64,000 nt of DNA from Parapedobacter pyrenivorans_A (lineage in GTDB: Bacteria; Bacteroidota; Bacteroidia; Sphingobacteriales; Sphingobacteriaceae). A program made the position numbers and the translations under genes. The stretch covers positions 62,001 through 126,000 of the forward strand of contig NZ_JBHEUZ010000015.1 of NCBI RefSeq assembly GCF_041925275.1, in the 5' to 3' direction. The stretch's first letter is position 1. The number at the start of each line of letters is the position of its first letter. This document shows, in pieces, positions 42,054 to 49,766 of the stretch. The notes beneath the pieces were generated by a model. The model ran no database searches. It had not been told where the DNA came from and worked only from the letters and a program-made list of their open reading frames with translations.

Positions 42054-43277
42054 CTAAAAGTTATCGGCAAGCAAAAAGTCAGCGATGTGTATATGCTTCA
42101 CACCTTCGATCGATTCTCGCCAAACCTCATCCATCGTAACTACATATTTTGGATAATGGTCTTTTATAGCAAGTAGGGGATTAAACTCGCGGGCTACCGT
42201 ACGCTCGCTTTCCAACTTATAGGTTACCTGTATGTAAATCTTTTCCCCGGCCTTTTCGGCAATGAAATCAATTTCCTTGTTGTCAAGTTTACCTACATAG
42301 ACGCGAAAGTCCCTGCGTTTTAACTCGAGCATTACCATATTTTCCAGTATACCGGCAATCATCCGGTCACGGTACCCCATCACCGAGTAAATAATGGAGG
42401 GATCACTAACAAAGAATTTTTCTTGAGTTTTCAACAGCTCCTTACCCTTTACATCGTACCGAGGAATACGGTAGGTGATGAACGCTCCTTCAAGCGCATA
42501 AAGGTAATTATATACCGTATTGAGGTCTATTTTACGTTGTTGACTTTTAAAGTAATCAGCTACATTTTTACCCGAAAAACTATTACCCACATTATCAAAA
42601 ATATATTTCACCACCCTTTCGAGCAATTCTACATCGCGGATTTTATGTCGTTGTACCGTATCACGGAGAATCACGGACGAATAAATATCATAAATCACTT
42701 GATAGGCGGTTTCCTCTGAGTAGTTGGTTGTATGAATAACCGGAAACCCACCCATTCGGAGATAGTGTATAAATGCTGCTCGGATATTTTCAGGGTTTTC
42801 AGATATATAGTGTTTTCTAAATTGCAAAAACTCGGCAAAAGAAAGTGTGTAGATCGGAATTTCGACATAACGTCCTGCTAAATAGGTTGCCAATTCTGAA
42901 GATAATAAATGAGAATTGGATCCGGTGAGGTATAGGTCTACGTTGAAGTCGACCAAAAAAGAATTCACCGCTTTTTCCCAACCCTTTACTTCCTGTATTT
43001 CATCAAGTAAGATATAATATCTATCGCTTTTGGTGATTTGCCGCTGAATATGTTTGTATAAGGCTTCCGCTTCTTGGAGTTGCGTATTTAGCAAGCTTTC
43101 CAGATTGAGGTGGATGATATGATCCGCTTCGACACCCCTTGACAGCAATTCGTCTCGAATCATCCTTAAAACTGACGACTTTCCGCTTCGGCGGATTCCA
43201 GTAAGAATCTTTATCTGAGGCTTGTCAATGTAATTTAACAGTCGATCCAAATAGATGGGTCTTGGTAATACTTTCAT
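42054..43277 (-). CDS. AAA+ ATPase with DUF4143 C-terminus (ATPase C)
   Basis: A 407-residue AAA_14/DUF4143 protein. Walker A is LTGIRRSGKSSVLRMI (about 25-40), Walker B YILLDEIQEVKGWE, sensor LYLTGSNSHLLS. DUF4143 has EIDFIAEKAGEKIYIQVTYK: the first aspartate is present, but the E-x-K position reads Q-V-T-Y-K, so nuclease chemistry may be lost. It is flanked on the left by gene X tail copy 2 and on the right, beyond its repeats, by tail copy 3. AT-rich codon use differs from the GC-rich backbone. Confidence 0.87.
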   Translation of the reverse strand: MKVLPRPIYLDRLLNYIDKPQIKILTGIRRSGKSSVLRMIRDELLSRGVEADHIIHLNLESLLNTQLQEAEALYKHIQRQITKSDRYYILLDEIQEVKGWEKAVNSFLVDFNVDLYLTGSNSHLLSSELATYLAGRYVEIPIYTLSFAEFLQFRKHYISENPENIRAAFIHYLRMGGFPVIHTTNYSEETAYQVIYDIYSSVILRDTVQRHKIRDVELLERVVKYIFDNVGNSFSGKNVADYFKSQQRKIDLNTVYNYLYALEGAFITYRIPRYDVKGKELLKTQEKFFVSDPSIIYSVMGYRDRMIAGILENMVMLELKRRDFRVYVGKLDNKEIDFIAEKAGEKIYIQVTYKLESERTVAREFNPLLAIKDHYPKYVVTMDEVWRESIEGVKHIHIADFLLADNF

Positions 43278-43289
43278 CTTCTCGTATTT

Positions 43290-43346
43290 GGGTTATGACC
43301 ACAAACATAATCAATTATTTAATATTTTTAGGGTTACAACCACAAA
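43290..43346. promoter_or_regulatory. Direct-repeat operator upstream of ATPase C
   Basis: GGGTTATGACCACAAA (43290-43305) and GGGTTACAACCACAAA (43331-43346) differ at two bases and are 41 bp apart. The first also forms an inverted repeat TTATG...CATAA (43294-43311). They start 13 bases upstream of the ATPase C start codon. Confidence 0.6.
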
Positions 43347-43388
43347 AACTAAAACAACAATATATCATTCATGTGCTCCGCGTTGCGA

Positions 43389-43449
43389 GATTCTACCGCC
43401 TACTGGGCCGGATGCGGAAAATGCAGGAGGAAGATTTTGGTTTCAAACC
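43389..43449 (+). repeat. Gene X 3'-end repeat, third copy
   Basis: Fifty-eight of 61 bases match 41961-42021. It ends in TTCAAACC followed by TAATAG, 9 bases from the ATPase D stop. It carries only the last 20 codons or so of gene X. Confidence 0.88.
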
Positions 43450-43458
43450 TTAATAGAC

Positions 43459-44667
43459 TCAATCCATCAGATATTCGTGTGCAGGTAAAACCACGATCTT
43501 TTTTCCGTCCTTTTCAAACAGATCCCGTTGTGCATGGGTAATCAAGAGTCCTTCGTCCAATTTGAAAAATCCAAGGGCTTCGGTCATTCCATTCAACTCC
43601 CGGTCGAGGTTATCTGCGTTCAACTGGTAGCACACCTGTATCACCGTCTGTATGTTGCCTTTATCGGAAACGACAAAATCACATTCTCCTTTCGCTGAGA
43701 AATAAAAGATATCCTTGTATCGCCGCCGGAGGTACAGGTACACCAAATTTTCCAATTGCCTGCCGCTGTCGTCTGTAAAGGATGCTGAGTTTACGTTTAC
43801 CAAACCTGTATCTATCGCGTATACCTTTTTGGGGTTTACCATTTGTTTCCGATGCGAATAATCGAATTTGGGGATAAAATGAACCAAGTAACTATCTTCC
43901 AGATAGGATAGGTATTCCGTTATCGTATTGGTCGACCCCACTCCGATTAAACTCTTCAGTCTGTTAGCGGTGACAAGCTTCCCTATGTTGGAAATCAAGT
44001 ATAATGTAAGCCGCTGCAAGCTATTTACGTCACGGATACCATGGCGCACCGCGATGTCGCGTATCAGAATGTCTTCCAGTACATAGTTTAATATATCATC
44101 CACACGTTGTTTCACATATTCCGGGAAACCTCCCACTTGTAAATATTCGCTTACGGAATCTGATGATGCTTTCTGTTGCGTGAATGTGATAAACTCCCGG
44201 TAGGAAAAAGGGAAAAGTTCTTTAGTGATATGACGCCCGGTAAGCTTGGTGCCCAATTCCCTGCTCAGCAGACTGGCATTGGAGCCTGTAATCACTATTT
44301 TGATATTTTCATCAAGCTTTTGGCGTATATATCGTTCCCATTCTGGGATAATCTGAATCTCATCAAACAATAAGACACCTGCACCCGCCTGTCGGATAAT
44401 TTCATCAAGCCTTGCAAAATCTTTGATATCAAAACCGTAAAGCCTTGGATCTTCGAAATTGAGATACAATGCTTGCGGATACCGTTGCTGGAGAAGCTGG
44501 AAAAGCAACGTGCTTTTTCCGCAGCGCCGTACGCCAGATACAATTAATGCATATGCGGAGATATCGGGGAGGGTTGCCATTGCCTCCCTTTTCAACCCCA
44601 AGCCTTTTGCCAACAGGTTATCCCGTTGCGCAGCAATAACTTGGGTGAGTGCTTCTTGCGTAACCAT
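43459..44667 (-). CDS. AAA+ ATPase with DUF4143 C-terminus (ATPase D)
   Basis: A 402-residue AAA_14/DUF4143 protein. Walker A is VSGVRRCGKSTLLFQLL (about 44-60), Walker B VLLFDEIQIIPEWE, sensor IVITGSNASLLS. An HTH-like part (LVTANRLKSLIGVGSTNTITEYLSYLEDSYL) precedes the DUF4143 domain. There the nuclease pattern is degenerate (GECDFVVSDK...IQVCYQL: no E-x-K), a variant common in this group. Its start is 13 bases from a 44-bp palindrome. Its 3' end abuts the third gene X tail. Function unknown. Confidence 0.87.
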   Translation of the reverse strand: MVTQEALTQVIAAQRDNLLAKGLGLKREAMATLPDISAYALIVSGVRRCGKSTLLFQLLQQRYPQALYLNFEDPRLYGFDIKDFARLDEIIRQAGAGVLLFDEIQIIPEWERYIRQKLDENIKIVITGSNASLLSRELGTKLTGRHITKELFPFSYREFITFTQQKASSDSVSEYLQVGGFPEYVKQRVDDILNYVLEDILIRDIAVRHGIRDVNSLQRLTLYLISNIGKLVTANRLKSLIGVGSTNTITEYLSYLEDSYLVHFIPKFDYSHRKQMVNPKKVYAIDTGLVNVNSASFTDDSGRQLENLVYLYLRRRYKDIFYFSAKGECDFVVSDKGNIQTVIQVCYQLNADNLDRELNGMTEALGFFKLDEGLLITHAQRDLFEKDGKKIVVLPAHEYLMD

Positions 44668-44680
44668 CTATTGAACTAAT

Positions 44681-44724
44681 GTTTATATTACAAATGTATA
44701 AAATTATACATTACTAATATAAAC
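44681..44724. promoter_or_regulatory. 44-bp near-perfect palindrome upstream of ATPase D
   Basis: Arms of 20 bp pair at 18 positions around a 4-base centre AAAT. The outer 10 bp (GTTTATATTA / TAATATAAAC) are perfect, and the inner AATGTATA / TATACATT is perfect. The same element, decayed, occurs at 37141-37184 without an ATPase. It is a probable protein-binding site or recombination site. Confidence 0.7.
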
Positions 44725-44888
44725 TTTTATCCGTTACCAATGCATAAGATATGTTGCCGAAGACCGTTTGTTCTCTTCCCATACAAAAAGCTTGGCCGGT
44801 TCAACGAATATCCGAAGTTTTCATCCTTTTTGGCTTTACCACCCTATGCCCTACGCTTGCCTATTGCAGTGAAAAAATGAAAAAATAT

Positions 44889-44917
44889 TGGGGAATGATC
44901 GGTTCCCCATTTTTTTA
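44889..44917 (+). terminator. Rho-independent terminator without a clear upstream gene
   Basis: TGGGGAA (44889-44895) pairs with TTCCCCA (44903-44909), loop TGATCGG, then T7. The 200 bases before it contain no gene on the plus strand, so it probably ended a transcript whose gene has been lost. The rest of 44725-45114 shows nothing except a TATCCTTG box at about 45079 ahead of the next gene. Confidence 0.7.
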
Positions 44918-45114
44918 TCGACCAAAAATGCAAAAAACCGCCTCCAACACGCTAAAAAGCCTGATTAACCAAGAAGCCTACTCCGCAAAAAAATTCCATA
45001 TTCCCCAAAACGTCCCCCACTAATCGTGCTTTAGCACTATGCCAGGCCGGTTTGCCCTTCCCATCAAAAATTTCATATCCGCCGTATCCTTGTATGGAGA
45101 AAGGAGAGAAAACG

Positions 45115-45576
45115 ATGAAAACAAAGACATACCCCCCTACCCCGGCCACCACGCCAGCGATGATCCAAGCCTATTGGCTCAAGCTCTTCCACTGGCAGAC
45201 CAGCCACGACGAGGCGATATACTGGGAAGGTTTCGGCGACCGGGTCTATGCCGACACGTATGCCTCGCCCTTCGTCATCCGGCTATACCACAGCAACCCG
45301 TGCGACCCGCGGGTGGCCTACCTCAGCGCCGTGCACGGCATTGTGGAGTGGCGCTTCGGCATTAAAACCCTGGGCTATGCCAACTGTTCGGTGGTTACCG
45401 AGCTCGAGCAGATCATCTGGCTGGACAGCCTCTTCTGGCAATATATCATTACCGAGGAACAAGGAAAGACGATTGGACGTCCATCGGCCATCCGTAGGGC
45501 CGTGCAAAAACGTGTGCGCACCGGCGTGAAACTGATTGCAAACTGTACCCGTAAGTACAATGAACCACTGGGATGA
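45115..45576 (+). CDS. Hypothetical protein, first gene of the MauE locus
   Basis: A 153-residue soluble protein with no signal peptide. It is aromatic-rich (AMIQAYWLKLFHWQTSHDEA, WLDSLFWQYIITEE) and ends in a basic helix (RRAVQKRVRTGVKLIANC). No family recognised. The ATG at 45115 is preceded by AAAGGAGAG at good ribosome-binding spacing, which favours it over earlier in-frame starts. Its TGA overlaps the ATG of the next gene by 4 bases, so it is coupled with the small membrane protein. Confidence 0.55.
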   Translation: MKTKTYPPTPATTPAMIQAYWLKLFHWQTSHDEAIYWEGFGDRVYADTYASPFVIRLYHSNPCDPRVAYLSAVHGIVEWRFGIKTLGYANCSVVTELEQIIWLDSLFWQYIITEEQGKTIGRPSAIRRAVQKRVRTGVKLIANCTRKYNEPLG

Positions 45577-45875
45577 TGAACACACTGAAGAGATATTGGG
45601 TATGGATACTGTCGGCGAGCCTTTTTTCTGCCTTCGTGGCATGGGCCATCGGTGCCTATGTAGGCTACCAAGCAGGGCTCCGTGCTTGCGATGACCTACT
45701 CTTTGACGAGGCACTGGCAGACATTTACTACACGGACAATCCGGTAGACTGCCCACCATGCAATGTAAAACAAACATACGAGTGGTTTTATAAAGAACCA
45801 CCAGCCGATATTCACCAGCCGGAGGAGGAAATGACTTTTCTACCGGAAAAAGAAGAAAGCAATGAACTGGAGTAA
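45573..45875 (+). CDS. Small membrane-anchored protein, MauE locus
   Basis: A 100-residue protein: MMNTLKRYWVWILSASLFSA, one membrane helix continuing to AWAIGAYVGYQAG, then a periplasmic or cytoplasmic acidic tail with a CPPC motif (DNPVDCPPCNVKQ) and EEEMTFLPEKEESNELE. CPPC is a redox-like CxxC, which fits a locus also encoding MauE and a thioredoxin. The role is inferred only from motif and position. Its 3' end overlaps the next gene by 14 bases. Confidence 0.55.
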   Translation: MMNTLKRYWVWILSASLFSAFVAWAIGAYVGYQAGLRACDDLLFDEALADIYYTDNPVDCPPCNVKQTYEWFYKEPPADIHQPEEEMTFLPEKEESNELE

Positions 45876-46704
45876 TGTTAAAGCCACGCAAGTAAGGCCC
45901 CGAATTTTTATCACCGCGTTTGCATACGTTTACCTATTCGCCTACACCGCTCACGCGAAATTCGTAGGCCATGCTGAATTTGCTACCACCTTGGGTAAAT
46001 CTCCGCTTATTGGCCCGGAACACGCCCATTTCATCGCATGGGCCATCCCTGCGGCAGAAGCCTTGTTGGCTTTACTGCTCATTTTTCCGCCCATGATGAA
46101 GAAAGCCCTATGGGCATCCATGTCATTGATGGTAGTATTTACCACTTACCTCATCTATATGGTGGCCTCGGGCTTACCCCGCACGTGCAATTGCGGTGGG
46201 GTAATAGAATCGCTAACCTGGACACAGCATATCCTATTCAATCTGATACTGATAGCCGTTGTTCCAATTACTTTACACTGGAAGAAAATAAAGCCGCTTC
46301 TTATAAAGGGGCTCAGAGGCTTCAAACGGGTATTCAAAAAGCTTTTTACCAATAATTTATATCATATGTTACGTTTAACTGTCTTGGGCTTGGCACTAGG
46401 TGCCATCGCCGTAGGAAACAGCGCCTATACACAAAAAGCTGAGGCAAACAACAGGATGCTTGTCACTCAGATGTGGGTCAACACGACCCAAAATGGTGAT
46501 TACGAAGAGCTGGATCCGCTTTCGTATTCTGAAGAAGAATGCGAAAACAATTCCGAATTCATCTGTGCTCTTCAACGGACGTCAAAGGATTCGCACATCA
46601 CGGTTCCTTCATCACTTACACCAAGTCAAGTCACTTATTACAAGGGGCTCGGCTTAATCGAAGACTTCAGTGAGAATCTGGGCATTTACCCAATAGCCCC
46701 ATAA
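45862..46704 (+). CDS. MauE-type membrane redox protein fused to a second exported domain
   Basis: A 280-residue protein. Residues 1-150 are a MauE/DoxX-like four-helix membrane domain (ITAFAYVYLFAYTAHAKFVG, EALLALLLIFPPMMKKALWA) with CNCGG at 109-113, the cysteine motif of methylamine-utilisation MauE relatives in Bacteroidota. At 169 a second methionine begins MLRLTVLGLALGAIAVGNSAY, a signal-peptide-like helix followed by an acidic cysteine-bearing domain (SEEECENNSEFICALQ) resembling small exported peptides usually encoded separately. MauE-type proteins help redox or disulphide handling. The fusion has no stop between parts, so it may be a true fusion or the loss of a stop codon. Confidence 0.7.
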   Translation: MNWSNVKATQVRPRIFITAFAYVYLFAYTAHAKFVGHAEFATTLGKSPLIGPEHAHFIAWAIPAAEALLALLLIFPPMMKKALWASMSLMVVFTTYLIYMVASGLPRTCNCGGVIESLTWTQHILFNLILIAVVPITLHWKKIKPLLIKGLRGFKRVFKKLFTNNLYHMLRLTVLGLALGAIAVGNSAYTQKAEANNRMLVTQMWVNTTQNGDYEELDPLSYSEEECENNSEFICALQRTSKDSHITVPSSLTPSQVTYYKGLGLIEDFSENLGIYPIAP

Positions 46705-46752
46705 GCCTCCGTTACGAGCCAATTGTTGGTCCGTAGCCGTTGTTTAATTTAT

Positions 46753-46789
46753 AACTCCCGGAATTCGGCAAGCCGTTTCTCCGGGAGTT
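46753..46789. terminator. Bidirectional terminator between convergent genes
   Basis: AACTCCCGGA (46753-46762) pairs perfectly with TCCGGGAGTT (46780-46789); the 17-base loop itself contains CGGCAAGCCG. It lies between the MauE gene and the convergent thioredoxin gene. Confidence 0.75.
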
Positions 46790-46792
46790 TGG

Positions 46793-48379
46793 TTATATCA
46801 AGGAGTCGATTAACGCTATCAAGCGATTATTCCCGATCTCGCTACCAATTTCTGGCGGATTATAAGACCGGATCATTCCTTCTTGGTCAAAGATAATAAC
46901 GGTAGGATAGGCACCGATGCGGTAATGGTTGATCACTGGGGCATCTTTGCCTTTACCTCCGGTATAAAGATTTATGCTCCCATCGTGCGTATATATTCCG
47001 CTTTGCAGGCTCTTTTTCCAAGTTGATTGATTTTTATCAATACTTACCGTTACAAACGAAACATTGTCAGTATTTAAGAATTTCTCAAAAACAGGACCCA
47101 TCTTTTTTTTGAGACCAATGCAACCTCCACAGCCCGTATACCAGAAGTCCAGTATGACTACTTTGCCTTTAAAACCACTAAAAGAAACCCATTTTCCGGT
47201 CGAATCCTGCAGGGTGAAACCAAACCCCACTGAGCCTATTTTGCTTGTATTAGATAAGTTTACGAGCCACTGCCGATAGGCGGGATTATGGAGTAAGCCT
47301 AGGGCATAGTCATATAATTCATCTGAAATATTACCGTTAGCCATTTGAGTCACAAACGCAGTGGTCAAGAGCTGTTCAGCTAAGGCACCCTTATATGTGG
47401 CAGCTATTTTGCGGACCACGGCTTCGAAGAGTGCACCGCTATCAAATGCCGATTGATTCGCTTTGATAGGCAGAGAGAAAGTAGAAAGCTCTTTGAGGTA
47501 TAACGTGGGTAAATAAAATTTGGATAGTGGTATCACCTTGTCGGATACGCTTTCGCTTGCTGAAAACCATACACTGTCCATAAAAAGCTGGAGAATATCC
47601 CGCTGCGCACCGGGTACGGTAGCGAATACGGAAGACTTGATAAAAAAATGCATTTGCCTCAATACCGCATGTAGGGCCCTCATCCTGTAATCTACCTCCA
47701 GGATTTCCATTGCGTCCTTAGAAATGTGGTTGCAGTAATTATGAAGTGCTGCAATCTGCGCATCCCGGATTTGGTATTCGTGTTCGAATCGCACGACAAG
47801 GTGTGCTTTCATAGCCCCTATGTCCTTATTTTCTACCCTGCTTTTTTTCATCACCTCTTCGACCTGACGCAAGGCGACATTGTTTTTTTTCGAGATTTCT
47901 GTCCGCATCAAGTTAGCTTCGTGTTGGCAGCGGAAGAGCTTTGCTCCACTTCCTGAGATATCGCATTGATCCGCAGAAATTTTCAGCTGAACATCATGCC
48001 CTGTTTCCAGAAGAAAAAAATTGGCAACATAGGGTAATAGGGGGTTGTTGATTGTTGTCCCTTCTTCTCCAAGTAATTGAAATTTAGCGTAACAAAACCG
48101 ACCAGGCACTTCGAATGTTGTTGAGAAAGCTCCGTTGGCGATGGGCACTGAAATTTGTTCAGCATCAAAAGGCCAATTAATCGTTTGAAAGACGTCGGTT
48201 GCCAACGTTATGATAAGCTCTCGCGCGTCCAGTCGCTGGTCGACGGTTCCACTAATTTTGATCCCCGGTTGCTGTAATGGCCCGGGCTCTCCAGTAGACG
48301 GGGAGGCCCAGAATAAAAAGAGGCAGAGCATCAGCCCGGATGTAATCTGTTTGTTAGTCGTCTTCATATTATCTTTCAT
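46793..48379 (-). CDS. TlpA-like thioredoxin-fold protein, exported
   Basis: A 528-residue exported protein. A signal sequence (TSGLMLCLFLFWASPSTG) is followed by a long beta-rich and helical N-terminal region common to Bacteroidota TlpA-like proteins. The C-terminal thioredoxin/AhpC-TSA domain begins GKVVILDFWYTGCGGCIGLKKK, with the active site CGGC, and has VSFVTVSIDKNQSTWKKSL and YPTVIIFDQEG. It probably reduces or shuffles disulphides in the periplasm. It overlaps the susD start by 11 bases, so it is translated with the SusCD pair. Confidence 0.85.
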   Translation of the reverse strand: MKDNMKTTNKQITSGLMLCLFLFWASPSTGEPGPLQQPGIKISGTVDQRLDARELIITLATDVFQTINWPFDAEQISVPIANGAFSTTFEVPGRFCYAKFQLLGEEGTTINNPLLPYVANFFLLETGHDVQLKISADQCDISGSGAKLFRCQHEANLMRTEISKKNNVALRQVEEVMKKSRVENKDIGAMKAHLVVRFEHEYQIRDAQIAALHNYCNHISKDAMEILEVDYRMRALHAVLRQMHFFIKSSVFATVPGAQRDILQLFMDSVWFSASESVSDKVIPLSKFYLPTLYLKELSTFSLPIKANQSAFDSGALFEAVVRKIAATYKGALAEQLLTTAFVTQMANGNISDELYDYALGLLHNPAYRQWLVNLSNTSKIGSVGFGFTLQDSTGKWVSFSGFKGKVVILDFWYTGCGGCIGLKKKMGPVFEKFLNTDNVSFVTVSIDKNQSTWKKSLQSGIYTHDGSINLYTGGKGKDAPVINHYRIGAYPTVIIFDQEGMIRSYNPPEIGSEIGNNRLIALIDSLI

Positions 48380-49754
48380 TTTGCTGTATATGACTCATCG
48401 ATATTTCATCGGCCGGGATGTTGAAGACATAACGGGGACTATTCGGCAACAATGTATATTCATTTGATCCGAGTACACGTGTTAACACGATATTTGCACC
48501 TTCCTTATTAAGCCGGCGTAGGTCGTCCCAGCGCAAGCTGCGCCATATCAATGATTTTCGTCTTTCTAAAAGCACTGTATTCAATGCTTCCTGAGCACCT
48601 AAACCGCGGAGAGGAATGTACGTGCCCGTAACAAACCGCGTTTCAAGCAACTGATTGAGCAAGTTCATCGCTATATTTGTATCTCCTTTTCTAGCGGCAC
48701 ACTCGGCTTTAATGAGCATAATCTCGTCCGTGGCCAGCCCGGTAAACGGAACTACACCAGTCCCGTTATAACCTCTCTTTATATAGTGCCCTTTCCCTCC
48801 ATTTAATGGTGAAAAGTAAATTTTCAGTCGAAGATCGTTTTGGTCATAGCTCGCAATAAGATTACTGTCTACTGAGAAAGTGTTGTCATTCCTTGCATAG
48901 CTGGCAGCATTAAATCCTATCGCCGTGGTAAAACGTACGATGGTTTCTGCGTTCGTTCTCAAAAAAGGGCTTGTGGAGGTCTGGCTTATCGTGTTGTAAT
49001 CGATTAGTTCGTTGTACAGTGCCAATACGCTGTCCGCATATTTTTCAGCCTTATCGTACTGCCTCATGCTCGTATACAACCTTGCAAAGAGCGCGTATGC
49101 AGCCAATTTAGAAGGTCTGTTTCGGCTGTCGGGTGGTGTCGTCCCGGTTAGTGTTTGCGCGGCTCGCCCCAGATCGGCAATCACTTGATTGTAACCTGCA
49201 CGTACCGACGACCGAGGTACGATTTCATCGATTTCCGGTTGAAGGCGAAGCGGAATACCCAAATCTGTATCGGCGGTTTGGGCATCGTAAACGGGAGCGA
49301 ACGATTTCAGCAACTCAAAAAAAGCATTGGCACGAAAAAAATAGGCTGCGCCGGCTATCTCGTTGTAATGGGTATGATTTTCATCTGAGACTTCAAGTTC
49401 CGATAATCCCGACAATACGCTATTAGCATAAAATATGGCTTCATAAGGTGCATTCCATGCTTTTACCTCAACTTCTCCACCGAACACATCTTTGTTCCAG
49501 ATATAGGCATGCCGTTCGGTCTCTGTTCTTGCGGCCAACCACGTGTCTTCACTTAGGTAATAATACTCATCGGAAGACAATTGCGGCAATATAGGAGAGA
49601 ACCGGTTCATGACCGACATGTTGTCCAACAACTGTTGGAAATCATCCAATGTGGTGGGCTGGACGATGCCGCTCGATGGTTTAACATCTAGGAACCCTTC
49701 CTGACATCCCGCGAGGGAAACCGCCGCGAGTAAAGTATAGCAAATGGTTTTCAT
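48369..49754 (-). CDS. susD-like: SusD/RagB family lipoprotein (second locus)
   Basis: A 461-residue SusD-like lipoprotein. The signal is MKTICYTLLAAVSLAGCQEGF, lipobox LAGC. Family features: LDVKPSSGIVQPTTLDDFQQLLDN near the start, YNEIAGAAYFFRANAFFELLKSFAPVY, and LERRKSLIWRSLRWDDLRRLNKEG at the C-terminus. The ATG at 49754 gives a clean lipoprotein signal; a TTG slightly upstream is less likely. It is the partner of the SusC gene just upstream on the same strand. The thioredoxin and MauE genes nearby suggest peptide or cysteine-containing cargo; this is inference. Confidence 0.9.
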   Translation of the reverse strand: MKTICYTLLAAVSLAGCQEGFLDVKPSSGIVQPTTLDDFQQLLDNMSVMNRFSPILPQLSSDEYYYLSEDTWLAARTETERHAYIWNKDVFGGEVEVKAWNAPYEAIFYANSVLSGLSELEVSDENHTHYNEIAGAAYFFRANAFFELLKSFAPVYDAQTADTDLGIPLRLQPEIDEIVPRSSVRAGYNQVIADLGRAAQTLTGTTPPDSRNRPSKLAAYALFARLYTSMRQYDKAEKYADSVLALYNELIDYNTISQTSTSPFLRTNAETIVRFTTAIGFNAASYARNDNTFSVDSNLIASYDQNDLRLKIYFSPLNGGKGHYIKRGYNGTGVVPFTGLATDEIMLIKAECAARKGDTNIAMNLLNQLLETRFVTGTYIPLRGLGAQEALNTVLLERRKSLIWRSLRWDDLRRLNKEGANIVLTRVLGSNEYTLLPNSPRYVFNIPADEISMSHIQQNER

Positions 49755-49766
49755 CTTTATGTACAA

